Source: an uncultured Massilia sp.
Lineage (GTDB): Bacteria > Pseudomonadota > Gammaproteobacteria > Burkholderiales > Burkholderiaceae
Assembly: GCA_946481275.1 (NCBI GenBank)
Contig: CAMLMV010000086.1
Coordinates: 1 to 12,441 of the forward strand
DNA length: 12,441 nt
Direction of reading: 5' to 3'
Under the pieces are notes generated by a model. The model saw nothing but the letters and a program-made list of their open reading frames with translations, was not told the DNA's origin and did no database searches. Shown here piece after piece: positions 1 to 7,181 of the stretch. Numbering within the stretch: position 1 is the first letter of the stretch; each line of letters opens with the position of its first letter. Made by a program: the position numbers and the translations under genes.

Positions 1-503
1 TCGACGAGATCGACAAGGCCGACATCGAATTCCCGAACGACCTGCTGCGCGAACTGGACCGCATGGAGTTCTACGTGTACGAGACGCGCGAGATGGTCGT
101 GGCGAAGCACCGCCCCCTCGTCATCATCACGTCGAACAACGAGAAGGACTTGCCGGACGCCTTCCTGCGCCGCTGCTTCTTCCACTACATCAAATTCCCC
201 GACCGCGACACGATGGCGGAAATCGTGAAGGTCCACTACCCGACCTTGAAGGCCGACCTGCTGTCCGCCGCGCTGCAGAGTTTTTATGAGCTGCGCGACG
301 TGCCGGGCCTGAAGAAAAAGCCGTCGACGTCGGAATTCCTCGACTGGCTGAAACTGCTGCTGGCCGAGGACATCCCGGCCGAAGTCCTGCGCAGCCAGGA
401 CGGCAAGACGATCGTGCCGCCGCTGGCCGGCGCCCTGCTCAAGAACGAGCAGGACGTGAGCCTGTTCGAGCGGCTGGTGGCGATGGCGAGGCACAACCGA
501 TGA
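1..503 (+). CDS. MoxR-type AAA+ ATPase, C-terminal part (5' end outside window)
   Basis: The reading frame is open from base 3 and ends at TGA 501-503; the N-terminus with Walker A lies upstream of the window. The first visible residues, DEIDKAD, are a Walker B motif. They are followed by a sensor-1 region (LVIITSNNEKDLP, from about base 117) and the arginine-finger region (DAFLRRCFFHYIKFP, about 156-200), then a helical lid domain. This arrangement is typical of MoxR/RavA-like AAA+ ATPases, which act as ATP-driven remodelling factors, usually with a vWA-domain partner. Such a partner (1098-2267) lies two genes downstream on the same strand, supporting this. The next gene starts inside this stop codon (ATGA at 500-503), so translation is probably coupled. 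The substrate is unknown. An internal ATG at 63 is not a real start, because the Walker B motif precedes it in frame. Confidence 0.9.
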   Translation, partial: DEIDKADIEFPNDLLRELDRMEFYVYETREMVVAKHRPLVIITSNNEKDLPDAFLRRCFFHYIKFPDRDTMAEIVKVHYPTLKADLLSAALQSFYELRDVPGLKKKPSTSEFLDWLKLLLAEDIPAEVLRSQDGKTIVPPLAGALLKNEQDVSLFERLVAMARHNR

Positions 504-1087
504 TCCAGGTCGCTCCCGTCACCCTCGAATTCAACGGCGTGCGCCTGGAGCCGCTCGGGCTGCACCACCTGGACGGCCTGCGCGCGGCAGCCGCGGACGG
601 CGAACTGTGGAACCTGCGCATCACGTCCGTGCCGGAGCCGCAGGACACGGAAGCGTACATCCGCATGGGGCTGGAGACGCCGAACCGGGTCGCCTTCGCC
701 GTCGTCGACGCGTCCAGCGACACCGTGATCGGCACGACCAGCTACCACGACATCATGCCCGCGATCGACCGCGTGGAGATCGGCTACACGTGGTATGCGA
801 AAAGCCGCCAGCGCAGCCACGTCAACACGAGCTGCAAGCTCCTGCTGCTGTCGCACGCGTTCGACACGCTGGGCTGCGCCGTCGTCGGCCTGCGCACCGA
901 TAATTTCAACTACGCGTCGCAGGCCGCCATCGAGAGATTGGGCGCGAAGAAGGATGGCGTGCTGCGCCACCATGCGCCGCGCCGCGACGGGACCGTCCGC
1001 GACACGGTCATGTACAGCATCGTGCGCGGCGAGTGGCACGAGATCAAATCGCATCTGCACTACCGCCTCGTGCGCCACGCGGAGTAA
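500..1087 (+). CDS. GNAT-family N-acetyltransferase (RimJ/RimL-like)
   Basis: A 195-residue protein with the single-domain GNAT fold, expected to transfer an acetyl group from acetyl-CoA to an amine, either a protein N-terminus or a small molecule. Visible landmarks are the beta-4 strand RVEIGYTWY (residues 91-99), the acetyl-CoA pyrophosphate-binding segment KSRQRSHVN (101-109) leading into helix alpha-3, and a C-terminal NYASQAAIERLGAKKDGVLR segment (137-156) of the kind found in RimJ/RimL-like members. The central loop departs from the classical Q/RxxGxG/A motif, as is common in this subfamily. ATG 500-502 overlaps the upstream stop as ATGA, and GAGG at 488-491 lies 8 nt before it. The gene sits between the MoxR ATPase and the vWA gene, so it is probably co-transcribed with them. 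The real substrate cannot be read from the sequence. Confidence 0.9.
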   Translation: MIQVAPVTLEFNGVRLEPLGLHHLDGLRAAAADGELWNLRITSVPEPQDTEAYIRMGLETPNRVAFAVVDASSDTVIGTTSYHDIMPAIDRVEIGYTWYAKSRQRSHVNTSCKLLLLSHAFDTLGCAVVGLRTDNFNYASQAAIERLGAKKDGVLRHHAPRRDGTVRDTVMYSIVRGEWHEIKSHLHYRLVRHAE

Positions 1088-1097
1088 GGGGCACGCG

Positions 1098-2267
1098 ATG
1101 CTGATCGACTTCTTCTTCACCCTGCGCGACGCGAAGGTCCCCGTCACGATCAAGGAATTCCTCACGCTGCTGGAAGCGCTGCAGAAGCAGGTGATCGCGC
1201 CGTCGCTCGACGAGTTTTACTATCTCGCGCGCCTGACGCTGGTGAAGGACGAAGCCCATTTCGACAAGTTCGACCGCGCGTTCGGCGCCTTTTTCAAGGG
1301 CATCGAGACGGTGTTCGACACCAAAGCGGACATTCCGCTCGACTGGCTGATCAAACGGCTGGAGCGCGAGCTCACGCCCGAGCAGAAGGCGGAGTTGCAG
1401 AAGCTCGGCTACGACAAGCTGATGGACCGCCTGCAGGAACTCCTCAAGGAACAGAAGGAGCGCCACGAAGGCGGCAACAAGTGGATCGGCACGGGCGGCA
1501 CGTCGCCGTTCGGCAACGGCGGCACCAATCCGGAAGGCATCCGGATCGGTGGCAAGGGCGGCAACCGCAGTGCCGTCAAAGTGTGGGACCAGCGCACCTA
1601 CCGCGACTACGACGGCGAGCGCGAACTGGGCATCCGCAACATCAAGGTCGCGCTGCGCCGCCTGCGCCGCTTCGCGCGCCAGGGCGCGCCGGACGAGCTG
1701 GCGCTGGACGAGACGATCCGCTCCACCGCCAACAACGCCGGCTGGCTCGACATCAGGATGCAGCCGGAGCGGCGCAACCGCATCAAGGTGCTGATGCTGC
1801 TGGACGTGGGGGGCACGATGGACGACCACATCGAGCGCACGGAAGAACTGTTCTCGGCGGCGAAGGCCGAGTTCAAGCACATGGAGTTCTACTATTTCCA
1901 CAACTGCGTCTACGACCACCTGTGGAAGAACAACCGCCGCCGCCACGCCGAGCGCTTTCCGACGTGGGACGTGCTGCGCACCTACCCGCCCGACACGCGC
2001 CTGATCTTCGTCGGCGACGCGACCATGAGCCCCTACGAAATCCTGGCGCCGGGCGGCTCCGTCGAATACGCCAACGAGGAACCGGGCGCGGAATGGCTCG
2101 CGCGGTTCTGCCACGCCTTCCCCAAATTCGCGTGGCTGAACCCGGAACCGGAACACCTGTGGCAGTACCGGCAGTCGATCGCCGTCATCCGGCAGATCAT
2201 GGGCAACCGCATGTTCCCCGTGACGATCGATGGCCTGGAACGAGCCATGCGCCTGCTCAGCAAGTAA
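1098..2267 (+). CDS. vWA-domain protein, CoxE-like, probable partner of the MoxR ATPase
   Basis: A 389-residue soluble protein. Residues 1-120 are helical and charged. Residues 124-156 form a glycine-rich linker with repeated GG pairs. The C-terminal half is a von Willebrand factor A fold: after RIKVLMLLDVGGTMDD (228-243) come a helix and FYYFHNCVYDHLW (264-276), then RLIFVGDATMSPYE (301-314). The metal-ion-dependent adhesion site is DVGGT (D236, G239, T240) instead of the classical DxSxS, with D307 a likely further metal ligand. Such vWA proteins work with MoxR ATPases in metal-centre insertion or complex assembly (CoxD/CoxE, RavA/ViaA), so the ATPase at 1-503 is the obvious partner. The ATG at 1098 is chosen because AAGGGG (1086-1091) precedes it by 6 nt. 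An in-frame ATG at 795 only extends back through the acetyltransferase gene. The stop codon directly abuts that of the opposing gene. Confidence 0.9.
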   Translation: MLIDFFFTLRDAKVPVTIKEFLTLLEALQKQVIAPSLDEFYYLARLTLVKDEAHFDKFDRAFGAFFKGIETVFDTKADIPLDWLIKRLERELTPEQKAELQKLGYDKLMDRLQELLKEQKERHEGGNKWIGTGGTSPFGNGGTNPEGIRIGGKGGNRSAVKVWDQRTYRDYDGERELGIRNIKVALRRLRRFARQGAPDELALDETIRSTANNAGWLDIRMQPERRNRIKVLMLLDVGGTMDDHIERTEELFSAAKAEFKHMEFYYFHNCVYDHLWKNNRRRHAERFPTWDVLRTYPPDTRLIFVGDATMSPYEILAPGGSVEYANEEPGAEWLARFCHAFPKFAWLNPEPEHLWQYRQSIAVIRQIMGNRMFPVTIDGLERAMRLLSK

Positions 2268-2858
2268 TCACCGCACGCGTGCCGCCGCGCGCACGATCAA
2301 GAGACCGATGATGTCGATCCACAGGTGCACGAGCACCGCCGCGATCCAGCCGACGTACTCATAAATCAGGCCCAGCGCGACGCTGCCGCCGAACACGCCG
2401 GCCGCCTGCGCCAGCGTGGCGAAGTCGAGCCGGCGGAAGCGGTACGCCGGCGTGTGCGTGACCACGAAGATCAGCGACGTGATCCAGATGCCCAGCAGCG
2501 GCTGCAGCGCCGCGCGGAACAGCGTCTCCTCGCCGATGGCGGCGGCGAGCGCGATCCACAACGGATTCAGGCCGCGCAGGTCCAGGCGCGCATAGCTCGC
2601 GATCGTGTCGGTGGTCGACTTCGCCCGCGCCGTCAGGCGGAACATGACGTACGAGCCGACGGCGGCCAGCAATGCGAGACCCTGCCCGATCAGCAGCTGC
2701 CACAGCGGCGCCATCGGGCCGCCGAACGCGGCCAGCGGATCGCGCTGGCCGAACCAGATGATGGGCGCGGCCAGCATGCAGAACATCAGGCACGTGAGTA
2801 CCTGGGCCGTCAGGCGGATCGGGGGGCGTGCGGCTGGCGCGGAGATCGATTGGGTCAT
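2268..2858 (-). CDS. CPBP-family intramembrane glutamic endopeptidase
   Basis: A 196-residue integral membrane protein of the CPBP (Abi, CAAX protease) family. It shows the three family motifs: EETLFR (E110, E111, R115), FVVTH with H135, and HLWID with H178 and D182. Together these form the intramembrane catalytic site of Rce1-like glutamic proteases. Hydrophobic segments lie at about 17-36, 51-74, 98-109, 121-135, 150-168 and 171-190. Family members process prenylated or other membrane proteins, or protect against bacteriocins; no substrate can be deduced here. The ATG at 2858 is preferred over a TTG seven codons upstream, because GGAAGG (minus strand, about 2870-2875) fits it better, though the spacing of about 11 nt is long. 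It is divergent from the antiporter gene across a 99-bp gap and convergent, with zero gap, to the vWA gene. Confidence 0.85.
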   Translation of the reverse strand: MTQSISAPAARPPIRLTAQVLTCLMFCMLAAPIIWFGQRDPLAAFGGPMAPLWQLLIGQGLALLAAVGSYVMFRLTARAKSTTDTIASYARLDLRGLNPLWIALAAAIGEETLFRAALQPLLGIWITSLIFVVTHTPAYRFRRLDFATLAQAAGVFGGSVALGLIYEYVGWIAAVLVHLWIDIIGLLIVRAAARVR

Positions 2859-2914
2859 GCGGCATTCTACCTTCCGCAATTCCTACATGTAATCGTGCGC
2901 ACATCACCCTCTTG

Positions 2915-2920
2915 TAGAAT
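2915..2920 (+). promoter_or_regulatory. Candidate -10 element for the antiporter operon
   Basis: TAGAAT matches TATAAT at five of six positions and would start transcription near 2927, about 31 nt before the antiporter ATG. No acceptable -35 is visible at 16-18 nt upstream (ATCGTG at 17). Just upstream are two short palindromes, TACATGTA (2884-2891) and GTGCGCAC (2896-2903), which could be sites for an activator or repressor in this divergent gap. This is weak evidence. Confidence 0.3.
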
Positions 2921-2957
2921 CGGTCGCAGGTCATAACATTTTGACAAAGGAGAGGGC

Positions 2958-4154
2958 ATGCAGGATTTTCTGGCTATCCTCACGAGCCTCGCCTGGCCCT
3001 TCGCGATCACGCTGGCCTGGCTGGTCGGCGAATTCGGGCAGCGCTGGACGGGCCTGCCGCGCATCAGCTTCTATGGCCTCGTCGGCTTCATCCTGGCCGC
3101 GCCCCAGCTCGGCGTGCTGCCGCTGCCGCCGTCGGGGGGCGGTACGACGCTTCTGCTGGCCGACGTCGGGTTCGGGTTGATCCTGTTCGAGCTGGGCTAC
3201 CGCATCAACCTGCGCTGGCTGCGCACGAATCCGTGGATCGGCGTCACGGGCCTCGTCGAAGCGGGCCTCACCTTCATCGGCGTCTACCTCGTCGCGAACG
3301 CGTTCGGCGTGGCGTTGATCGACCGGCTGATGCTCGCGTCGCTGTCGATGGCGACGTCGCCCGCGACCGTGGTCCGCGTGATCAACGAACAGAGAAGCTC
3401 GGGCCAGGTGACGGAACGGGCGCTGCACCTGTGTGCGCTGAACTGCGTGCTGGCCGTGTTCGCGTTCAACGCCACCGTCGGCCTGTGGATCTTCCGCACG
3501 TTCGAGGACGTCGGCGACGCGCTGTGGAACAGCTTCGTCGTGCTGGGCGTCTCGGCCTTCACGGGCGCCGTGTTCGGCCTCGTCGTACCGGGCGTCCTGC
3601 GCCTGCTGGGCAAGCTGGCGCAGGATGCCACCGTCGCCTTCGCGCTGGCCGTGATCCTGCTCGTCGCGATCACGTACGCACTGGGCCTGTCGCCCGTCGT
3701 CGCGGCGCTCGCGTTCGGCCTGACGGCGCGCCACCGCCGCGTCGCATTCAGCCAGGCGCAGCGCAATTTCGGCGCGCTGGGCGAGCTGCTGACCGTCGTG
3801 CTGTTCGTGTTCGCGGCGTCCACGCTCGACTGGCGCCGCGTGTGGGCCGGCGCGGCGCTCGCCGTCGCGCTCGTGCTCGTGCGCCTGCTTGCCAAGACGG
3901 CAGGCGTGACGGCGTTCGCCCATTTGTCCGGCATCTCGTGGCGCAAGGGCGCGCTGACGGGCGTGGCGCTGACGCCGCTGTCCGTGTTCGTGATCCTGCT
4001 GATCGAGCATGCGCGCCACGCGGGCGTGCAGGTCGTCGAGGAGCTGCGCGCCGTGGCCGCCGTGACGATGCTGCTCGAAGTATTCGGTCCCATCATCCTG
4101 CAGCGCGCCCTCGTGTGGGCGCGCGAAGCGCCGGAGATCAACCATGCCTCTTGA
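2958..4154 (+). CDS. Monovalent cation/proton antiporter (CPA2-like, no RCK domain)
   Basis: A 398-residue membrane protein with about eleven to twelve hydrophobic segments and the Na_H_exchanger architecture. Landmarks are [15 protein letters not shown] (70-84), [18 protein letters not shown] (127-144) and K313 in the helix [12 protein letters not shown] (309-320). It should exchange Na+ or K+ for protons across the inner membrane. Unlike KefB/KefC it stops after the membrane domain and has no cytosolic TrkA-N/RCK nucleotide-binding domain. The helix that usually carries the ion-binding acidic pair (DD or ND) reads [11 protein letters not shown] (160-170), with N162-C163 and no aspartate, so the ion chemistry may differ. 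AAAGGAGAG (2946-2954) is a strong ribosome binding site just before ATG 2958. The last 11 nt overlap the start of the downstream ligase gene, indicating coupled expression. Confidence 0.85.
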   Translation: MQDFLAILTSLAWPFAITLAWLVGEFGQRWTGLPRISFYGLVGFILAAPQLGVLPLPPSGGGTTLLLADVGFGLILFELGYRINLRWLRTNPWIGVTGLVEAGLTFIGVYLVANAFGVALIDRLMLASLSMATSPATVVRVINEQRSSGQVTERALHLCALNCVLAVFAFNATVGLWIFRTFEDVGDALWNSFVVLGVSAFTGAVFGLVVPGVLRLLGKLAQDATVAFALAVILLVAITYALGLSPVVAALAFGLTARHRRVAFSQAQRNFGALGELLTVVLFVFAASTLDWRRVWAGAALAVALVLVRLLAKTAGVTAFAHLSGISWRKGALTGVALTPLSVFVILLIEHARHAGVQVVEELRAVAAVTMLLEVFGPIILQRALVWAREAPEINHAS

Positions 4155-5262
4155 ACCCTTTGCCACCTCGGCACCGCTGACGTTCGGCGTGGAGCTGGAA
4201 CTGCAGCTCGTCAGCCTGTCCGACTTCGACCTCACGCCGGCCAGCCCCGATCTGATGCACCTGCTGAAGCGCAAGCCGTTTCCCGGCAACGTCACGCCCG
4301 AGATCACGGAGAGCATGATCGAGATAAATTCGAGCGTGCAGACGGACTACCGCACGCTGCTGGCCGAGCTGCTGGAGATCCGCGACACGCTGGTCGCCGC
4401 CAGCGACGTGCTGAACATCGGCATCGCCGGCGGCGGCACGCATCCGTTCCAGCACTGGTCCGAACAGCGCATCTCGGCCAAGCCGCGCTACCAGGAATTG
4501 TCGGCGCTGTACGGCTACCTGGCCAAGCAGTTCACCGTGTTCGGCCAGCACGTGCACATCGGCTGCGCCAGCGGCGACGACGCGCTGTTCCTGCTGCACG
4601 CGCTGTCGCGCTATATCCCGCATTTCATCGCCCTGTCCGCGTCGTCGCCGTTCGTGCAGGGGCACGACAGCGGCTTCGATTCGGCGCGCCTGAATTCCGT
4701 CTCGGCGTTCCCGCTGAGCGGCCGCGCCCCGTTCACGCTCAGCTGGGCCGATTTCGCCGACGTCTATTTCGCCAAGATGGAGCGCACGCGCATCATCAGG
4801 AGCATGAAGGATTTTTACTGGGACCTGCGGCCGAAACCGGAATACGGCACGATCGAACTGCGCGTGTGCGACACGCCGCTGACGGTCGAACGGGCCGCCG
4901 CGCTCGCGGCCTACCTGCAGGCGCTGTGCCGCCACCTGCTGGAGCGGAAGGACGCGCCGCCGCTGGAGGACGACTACCTCGTCTACAACTACAACCGCTT
5001 CCAGGCCAGCCGCTTCGGCCTCGACGGCGTGATCACGCATCCGAAGACCTATGAACAGATCCCGCTGCGCGAGGACATCATCGCCACGCTGGACCTGATG
5101 GAACCGCATGCGCAGGCGCTGGGCAGCCTGGACGCGCTGCTGCACCTGGCCGCGACGGCCAGCGACGGCGGCGACGCGAGTTTTCTTCGTGGGCAGTACG
5201 AACGCCAGGGCAGTCCCGAGGGCATGGTGGATGCGGCGATCCGGCGCTTCCGCGGCCGTTAG
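4144..5262 (+). CDS. ybdK: YbdK-family carboxylate-amine ligase (glutamate-cysteine ligase type 2-like)
   Basis: A 372-residue protein, about the length of E. coli YbdK. Family members join glutamate to cysteine or other amines with ATP, in a weak gamma-glutamylcysteine synthetase-like reaction. Visible motifs are the first metal-binding strand FGVELELQL (14-22, with E17 and E19), the acidic segment [18 protein letters not shown] (52-69), [11 protein letters not shown] (92-102), FGQHVHIG (133-140), and [19 protein letters not shown], read from about base 4816. GGAG at 4133-4136 lies 7 nt before the ATG, inside the end of the antiporter gene, and the two frames overlap by 11 nt. The pairing recalls Kef channels, which are gated by glutathione and its adducts. 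The product here has not been shown to be gamma-glutamylcysteine, so the substrate is open. Confidence 0.9.
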   Translation: MPLEPFATSAPLTFGVELELQLVSLSDFDLTPASPDLMHLLKRKPFPGNVTPEITESMIEINSSVQTDYRTLLAELLEIRDTLVAASDVLNIGIAGGGTHPFQHWSEQRISAKPRYQELSALYGYLAKQFTVFGQHVHIGCASGDDALFLLHALSRYIPHFIALSASSPFVQGHDSGFDSARLNSVSAFPLSGRAPFTLSWADFADVYFAKMERTRIIRSMKDFYWDLRPKPEYGTIELRVCDTPLTVERAAALAAYLQALCRHLLERKDAPPLEDDYLVYNYNRFQASRFGLDGVITHPKTYEQIPLREDIIATLDLMEPHAQALGSLDALLHLAATASDGGDASFLRGQYERQGSPEGMVDAAIRRFRGR

Positions 5263-5355
5263 AAAATTTTTTATGTTGCGTGTCGATCCGGTTGGCTCCC
5301 GTTCGTCGTAGGATCAGAGGGATGTCCTCTTCCACTTACGCCAAGGAGACCGATC

Positions 5356-5802
5356 ATGTCCACGAATACCGTCGAGTTGCACCGCGTCCTGAAATCCACC
5401 GCCGACCGCGTCTACCGCGCGTTCGTCACGCCGGCGGCCGTCGCCAAATGGCTGCCGCCGCACGGCTTCACCTGCACCGTGCACGAGCAGGATGCCCGCG
5501 TCGGCGGCCGCTACCGGATGTCGTTCACGAATTTCACGACGGACGGCAGCCACTCGTTCGGCGGCGAATACCTCGAACTGGAACCGGGCAAGCGCCTCGT
5601 CTACACGGCCGAATTCAACGATCCCAACCTCCCCGGCCGCATGCAGACGACCGTGCAGCTGCGCGAGGTGTTCTGCGGCGTGGAGATCAAGATCAGGCAG
5701 GAAGGCATCCCGGCCGCGATTCCCGCCGAGATGTGCTACCTCGGCTGGCAGGAATCGCTGCAGCTGCTGGCGCAACTCGTCGAGCCGGAAATCAAGGAGT
5801 AA
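5356..5802 (+). CDS. SRPBCC-superfamily protein (AHSA1-like)
   Basis: A 148-residue single-domain protein of the START/SRPBCC fold, AHSA1 (Hsp90 ATPase activator homologue) branch. It begins with the typical strand and helix VELHRVLKSTADRVYRAFV (6-24), then VAKWLPPHGF (29-38), VGGRYRMSF (49-57), GEYLELEPGKRLVYTAEF (70-87) and the C-terminal amphipathic helix GWQESLQLLAQLVE (130-143). The fold makes a hydrophobic pocket, but bacterial members have diverse and mostly unknown ligands; many accompany ArsR-type regulators. AAGGAG (5343-5348) lies 7 nt before ATG 5356. A 93-bp gap separates it from ybdK, with a possible -10 TAGGAT at 5309-5314 but no -35, so it may have its own promoter. Its last 11 bases overlap the end of the opposing monooxygenase gene. 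Confidence 0.85.
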   Translation: MSTNTVELHRVLKSTADRVYRAFVTPAAVAKWLPPHGFTCTVHEQDARVGGRYRMSFTNFTTDGSHSFGGEYLELEPGKRLVYTAEFNDPNLPGRMQTTVQLREVFCGVEIKIRQEGIPAAIPAEMCYLGWQESLQLLAQLVEPEIKE

Positions 5803-6130
5803 CCAGGTCGGGCGGCACCTCGTCCCGCTCGTGCAGCCCGTAATCGCGCACGACGGCGGCCACGCGCAGGCGGTAGCCGGCAAAGAGACCGGCCCGCCCC
5901 GCCGCCTGCATGGCGCGATGCGCGGGCAAGGTGCGCCAGCGTTTTACCGCTTCCTCGTCGCGCCAGAACGACAGCGACAGCATCTTCTCCGGCCGCGCCA
6001 GCGAGGCGAAACGTTCGATGGAAATGAAGCCGTCGATCGCTTCCAGCTCGGGACGCAGCGCGGCAGCCGCGTCCAGGTAGTCCTGGCGCTTGCCGGGCGC
6101 CGGCTCCACTTCGAAGATCACGGCGATCAT
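5792..6130 (-). CDS. Antibiotic biosynthesis monooxygenase (ABM) domain protein
   Basis: A 112-residue protein beginning [20 protein letters not shown], a typical ABM-type dimeric alpha/beta-barrel start. It continues with [23 protein letters not shown] (about 39-61) and [16 protein letters not shown], then a C-terminal strand ending [12 protein letters not shown]. Members are small cofactor-free or haem-handling oxygenases, or unassigned stress proteins; no substrate can be read here. The start is chosen at 6130 because it overlaps the stop of the upstream NIPSNAP gene as ATGA (6127-6130); the in-frame open region further upstream runs inside that gene. The two genes thus form a coupled pair transcribed away from the ArsR regulator. 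The last 11 bases overlap the opposing AHSA1-like gene, including both stop codons. Confidence 0.85.
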   Translation of the reverse strand: MIAVIFEVEPAPGKRQDYLDAAAALRPELEAIDGFISIERFASLARPEKMLSLSFWRDEEAVKRWRTLPAHRAMQAAGRAGLFAGYRLRVAAVVRDYGLHERDEVPPDLVTP

Positions 6131-6432
6131 GCGACGTTCTCCAGGAACGTGCGTTCCTCGCGCAGGATGAAGCGTTTTTCGCGCGCAAACCGGAAGTTCG
6201 CCACCGCTTCGTCGTCTTGCTTCAGGCGCAGCCGATAGGCTTCGTAGTCGGCCAGGCTGTCGAAGCCGACGAGACCCCATGCCTCGTAATTGGTGCCTTC
6301 GTGCGGCAGGAAGTAGCCGAGCAGGCGGCCGCCCAGCCTTGGGATGATGCGGCCCCAGTTCTCGGCATACTCGCGGAAGGCGTCGCGCTGGATGGGGTCG
6401 ATCTCGTAGCGGATGAAACACGTGATGGGCAT
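6127..6432 (-). CDS. NIPSNAP-family protein
   Basis: A 101-residue protein of the NIPSNAP dimeric alpha/beta-barrel family, recognised from [20 protein letters not shown] (3-22), [20 protein letters not shown] (26-45), [19 protein letters not shown] (49-67) and [11 protein letters not shown] near the end. The biochemical role of bacterial members is poorly defined; they resemble ABM oxygenases in fold. The minus-strand ribosome binding site GAGGAG (6438-6443) lies 5 nt before ATG 6432. It is the first gene of a two-gene unit with the ABM protein, joined by an ATGA overlap, and divergent from the ArsR-family gene across 73 bp. That layout suggests the regulator controls this pair. Confidence 0.85.
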   Translation of the reverse strand: MPITCFIRYEIDPIQRDAFREYAENWGRIIPRLGGRLLGYFLPHEGTNYEAWGLVGFDSLADYEAYRLRLKQDDEAVANFRFAREKRFILREERTFLENVA

Positions 6433-6443
6433 GATGGCTCCTC

Positions 6444-6470
6444 GTAACGTTGAAGCCTCATGGTAGTTAC
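6444..6470. promoter_or_regulatory. Candidate operator dyad between NIPSNAP and arsR-family genes
   Basis: GTAAC (6444-6448) and GTTAC (6466-6470) form an inverted repeat with a 17-nt interior, in the only gap shared by the regulator and the pair it probably controls. Five-base arms can arise by chance, so this is only a place to look for the ArsR-family operator. Confidence 0.2.
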
Positions 6471-6493
6471 TGGCCCTGCCCCGATGCTTCGGC

Positions 6494-6499
6494 TAAGAT
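6494..6499 (+). promoter_or_regulatory. Candidate -10 element for a leaderless arsR-family transcript
   Basis: TAAGAT is followed by six bases and then ATG 6506, which places the expected transcription start on the A of the start codon. No Shine-Dalgarno sequence precedes the ATG (GATCGAACT). Both facts fit a leaderless mRNA. No good -35 is seen near 6471-6476. Confidence 0.4.
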
Positions 6500-6505
6500 C
6501 GAACT

Positions 6506-7180
6506 ATGAGAGACGGACCGAACATCGCGAACATCGCCGCCCTGATCGGCGACCAGGCGCGCGCCGAAGTGCTGAACGTGCTGATGAGCGGCATGGCGCT
6601 GACGGCGACGGAACTGGCCGACGCCGCCGGCGTCACGCGCCAGACGATCAGCACGCACCTGGCCAAGCTGCGCGAGGCGGGCCTGCTCGCCGTGGAGGCG
6701 CAGGGCCGGCACCGCTATTTCCGCATCGCCGACGCCGACGTCGCGCACCTGCTGGAATCCATGATGGGCATCGCGTTCGGCACGGGTGCCGTGCGCGTGC
6801 GCTCCAGTCCCCGCGAGCCGGCGCTGCGCAAGGCACGCGTCTGCTACGACCACCTGGCGGGCGAACTCGGGGTGCTCGTCTACGAAAGCCTGGCCCGGCG
6901 CGGCGCGTTCGCGCTGGATGCGGGCGGCGTCGCACTCACGGATGCGGGACGTTCAATCGTCGCGGCGCTCGGCATCGATCCGCTGCCGTCCGCCACGCGG
7001 CGGCCGCTGTGCCGCCATTGCCTGGACTGGAGCGAGCGCCGCCATCACCTCGCCGGCGCCCTCGGGACGGCCCTGCTGGACCGCTTCCAGCAACTGGGCT
7101 GGGCGCGCCGCGTGCCGGAGTCGCGCGTGCTCGCGTTCAGCGCGGACGGCGAAGCGGCTTTGCGTGCCTGGCTGGACTGA
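6506..7180 (+). CDS. ArsR-family winged-helix transcriptional regulator with C-terminal effector domain
   Basis: A 224-residue regulator. The N-terminal third is an ArsR-type winged helix: IAALIGDQARAEVLNVLM (10-27), ATELADAAGVTRQTISTHLAKL (34-55, helix-turn-helix) and the wing GLLAVEAQGRHRYFRI (59-74). Canonical ArsR proteins are about 100-120 residues, so the rest (about 100-224) is an added domain. It contains RKARVCYDHLAGELGVLVYE (108-127) and CRHCLDWSERRHHLAGALG (169-187). Cysteines C113, C169 and C172 could sense redox state, metal or electrophiles, but they could also be structural. No ribosome binding site precedes ATG 6506; the transcript looks leaderless. It is divergent from the NIPSNAP-ABM pair, its likely target, and ends 1 bp from the stop of the opposing small gene. 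Confidence 0.88.
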   Translation: MRDGPNIANIAALIGDQARAEVLNVLMSGMALTATELADAAGVTRQTISTHLAKLREAGLLAVEAQGRHRYFRIADADVAHLLESMMGIAFGTGAVRVRSSPREPALRKARVCYDHLAGELGVLVYESLARRGAFALDAGGVALTDAGRSIVAALGIDPLPSATRRPLCRHCLDWSERRHHLAGALGTALLDRFQQLGWARRVPESRVLAFSADGEAALRAWLD

Positions 7181-7181
7181 G

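Noticed and set aside
795..1097. N-terminal extension of the vWA protein
   Set aside because: These 101 codons run in another frame of the acetyltransferase gene and give an Ala/Arg/Ser-rich sequence; AAGGGG before ATG 1098 marks the true start.
1044..2156. A 370-codon minus-strand frame opposite the vWA gene
   Set aside because: Antisense shadow; no ribosome binding site and no family resemblance.
2931..4316. A 461-codon minus-strand frame opposite the antiporter
   Set aside because: Low-complexity product rich in Arg, Glu, Gln, Asp and His, typical of an antisense shadow of a hydrophobic membrane protein gene.
5242..5272. Rho-independent terminator after ybdK
   Set aside because: A short bulged hairpin (5242-5258) and a run of six T (5267-5272) are present, but they are separated by 8 nt and the stem is only about 6 bp, so it does not fit a canonical terminator.
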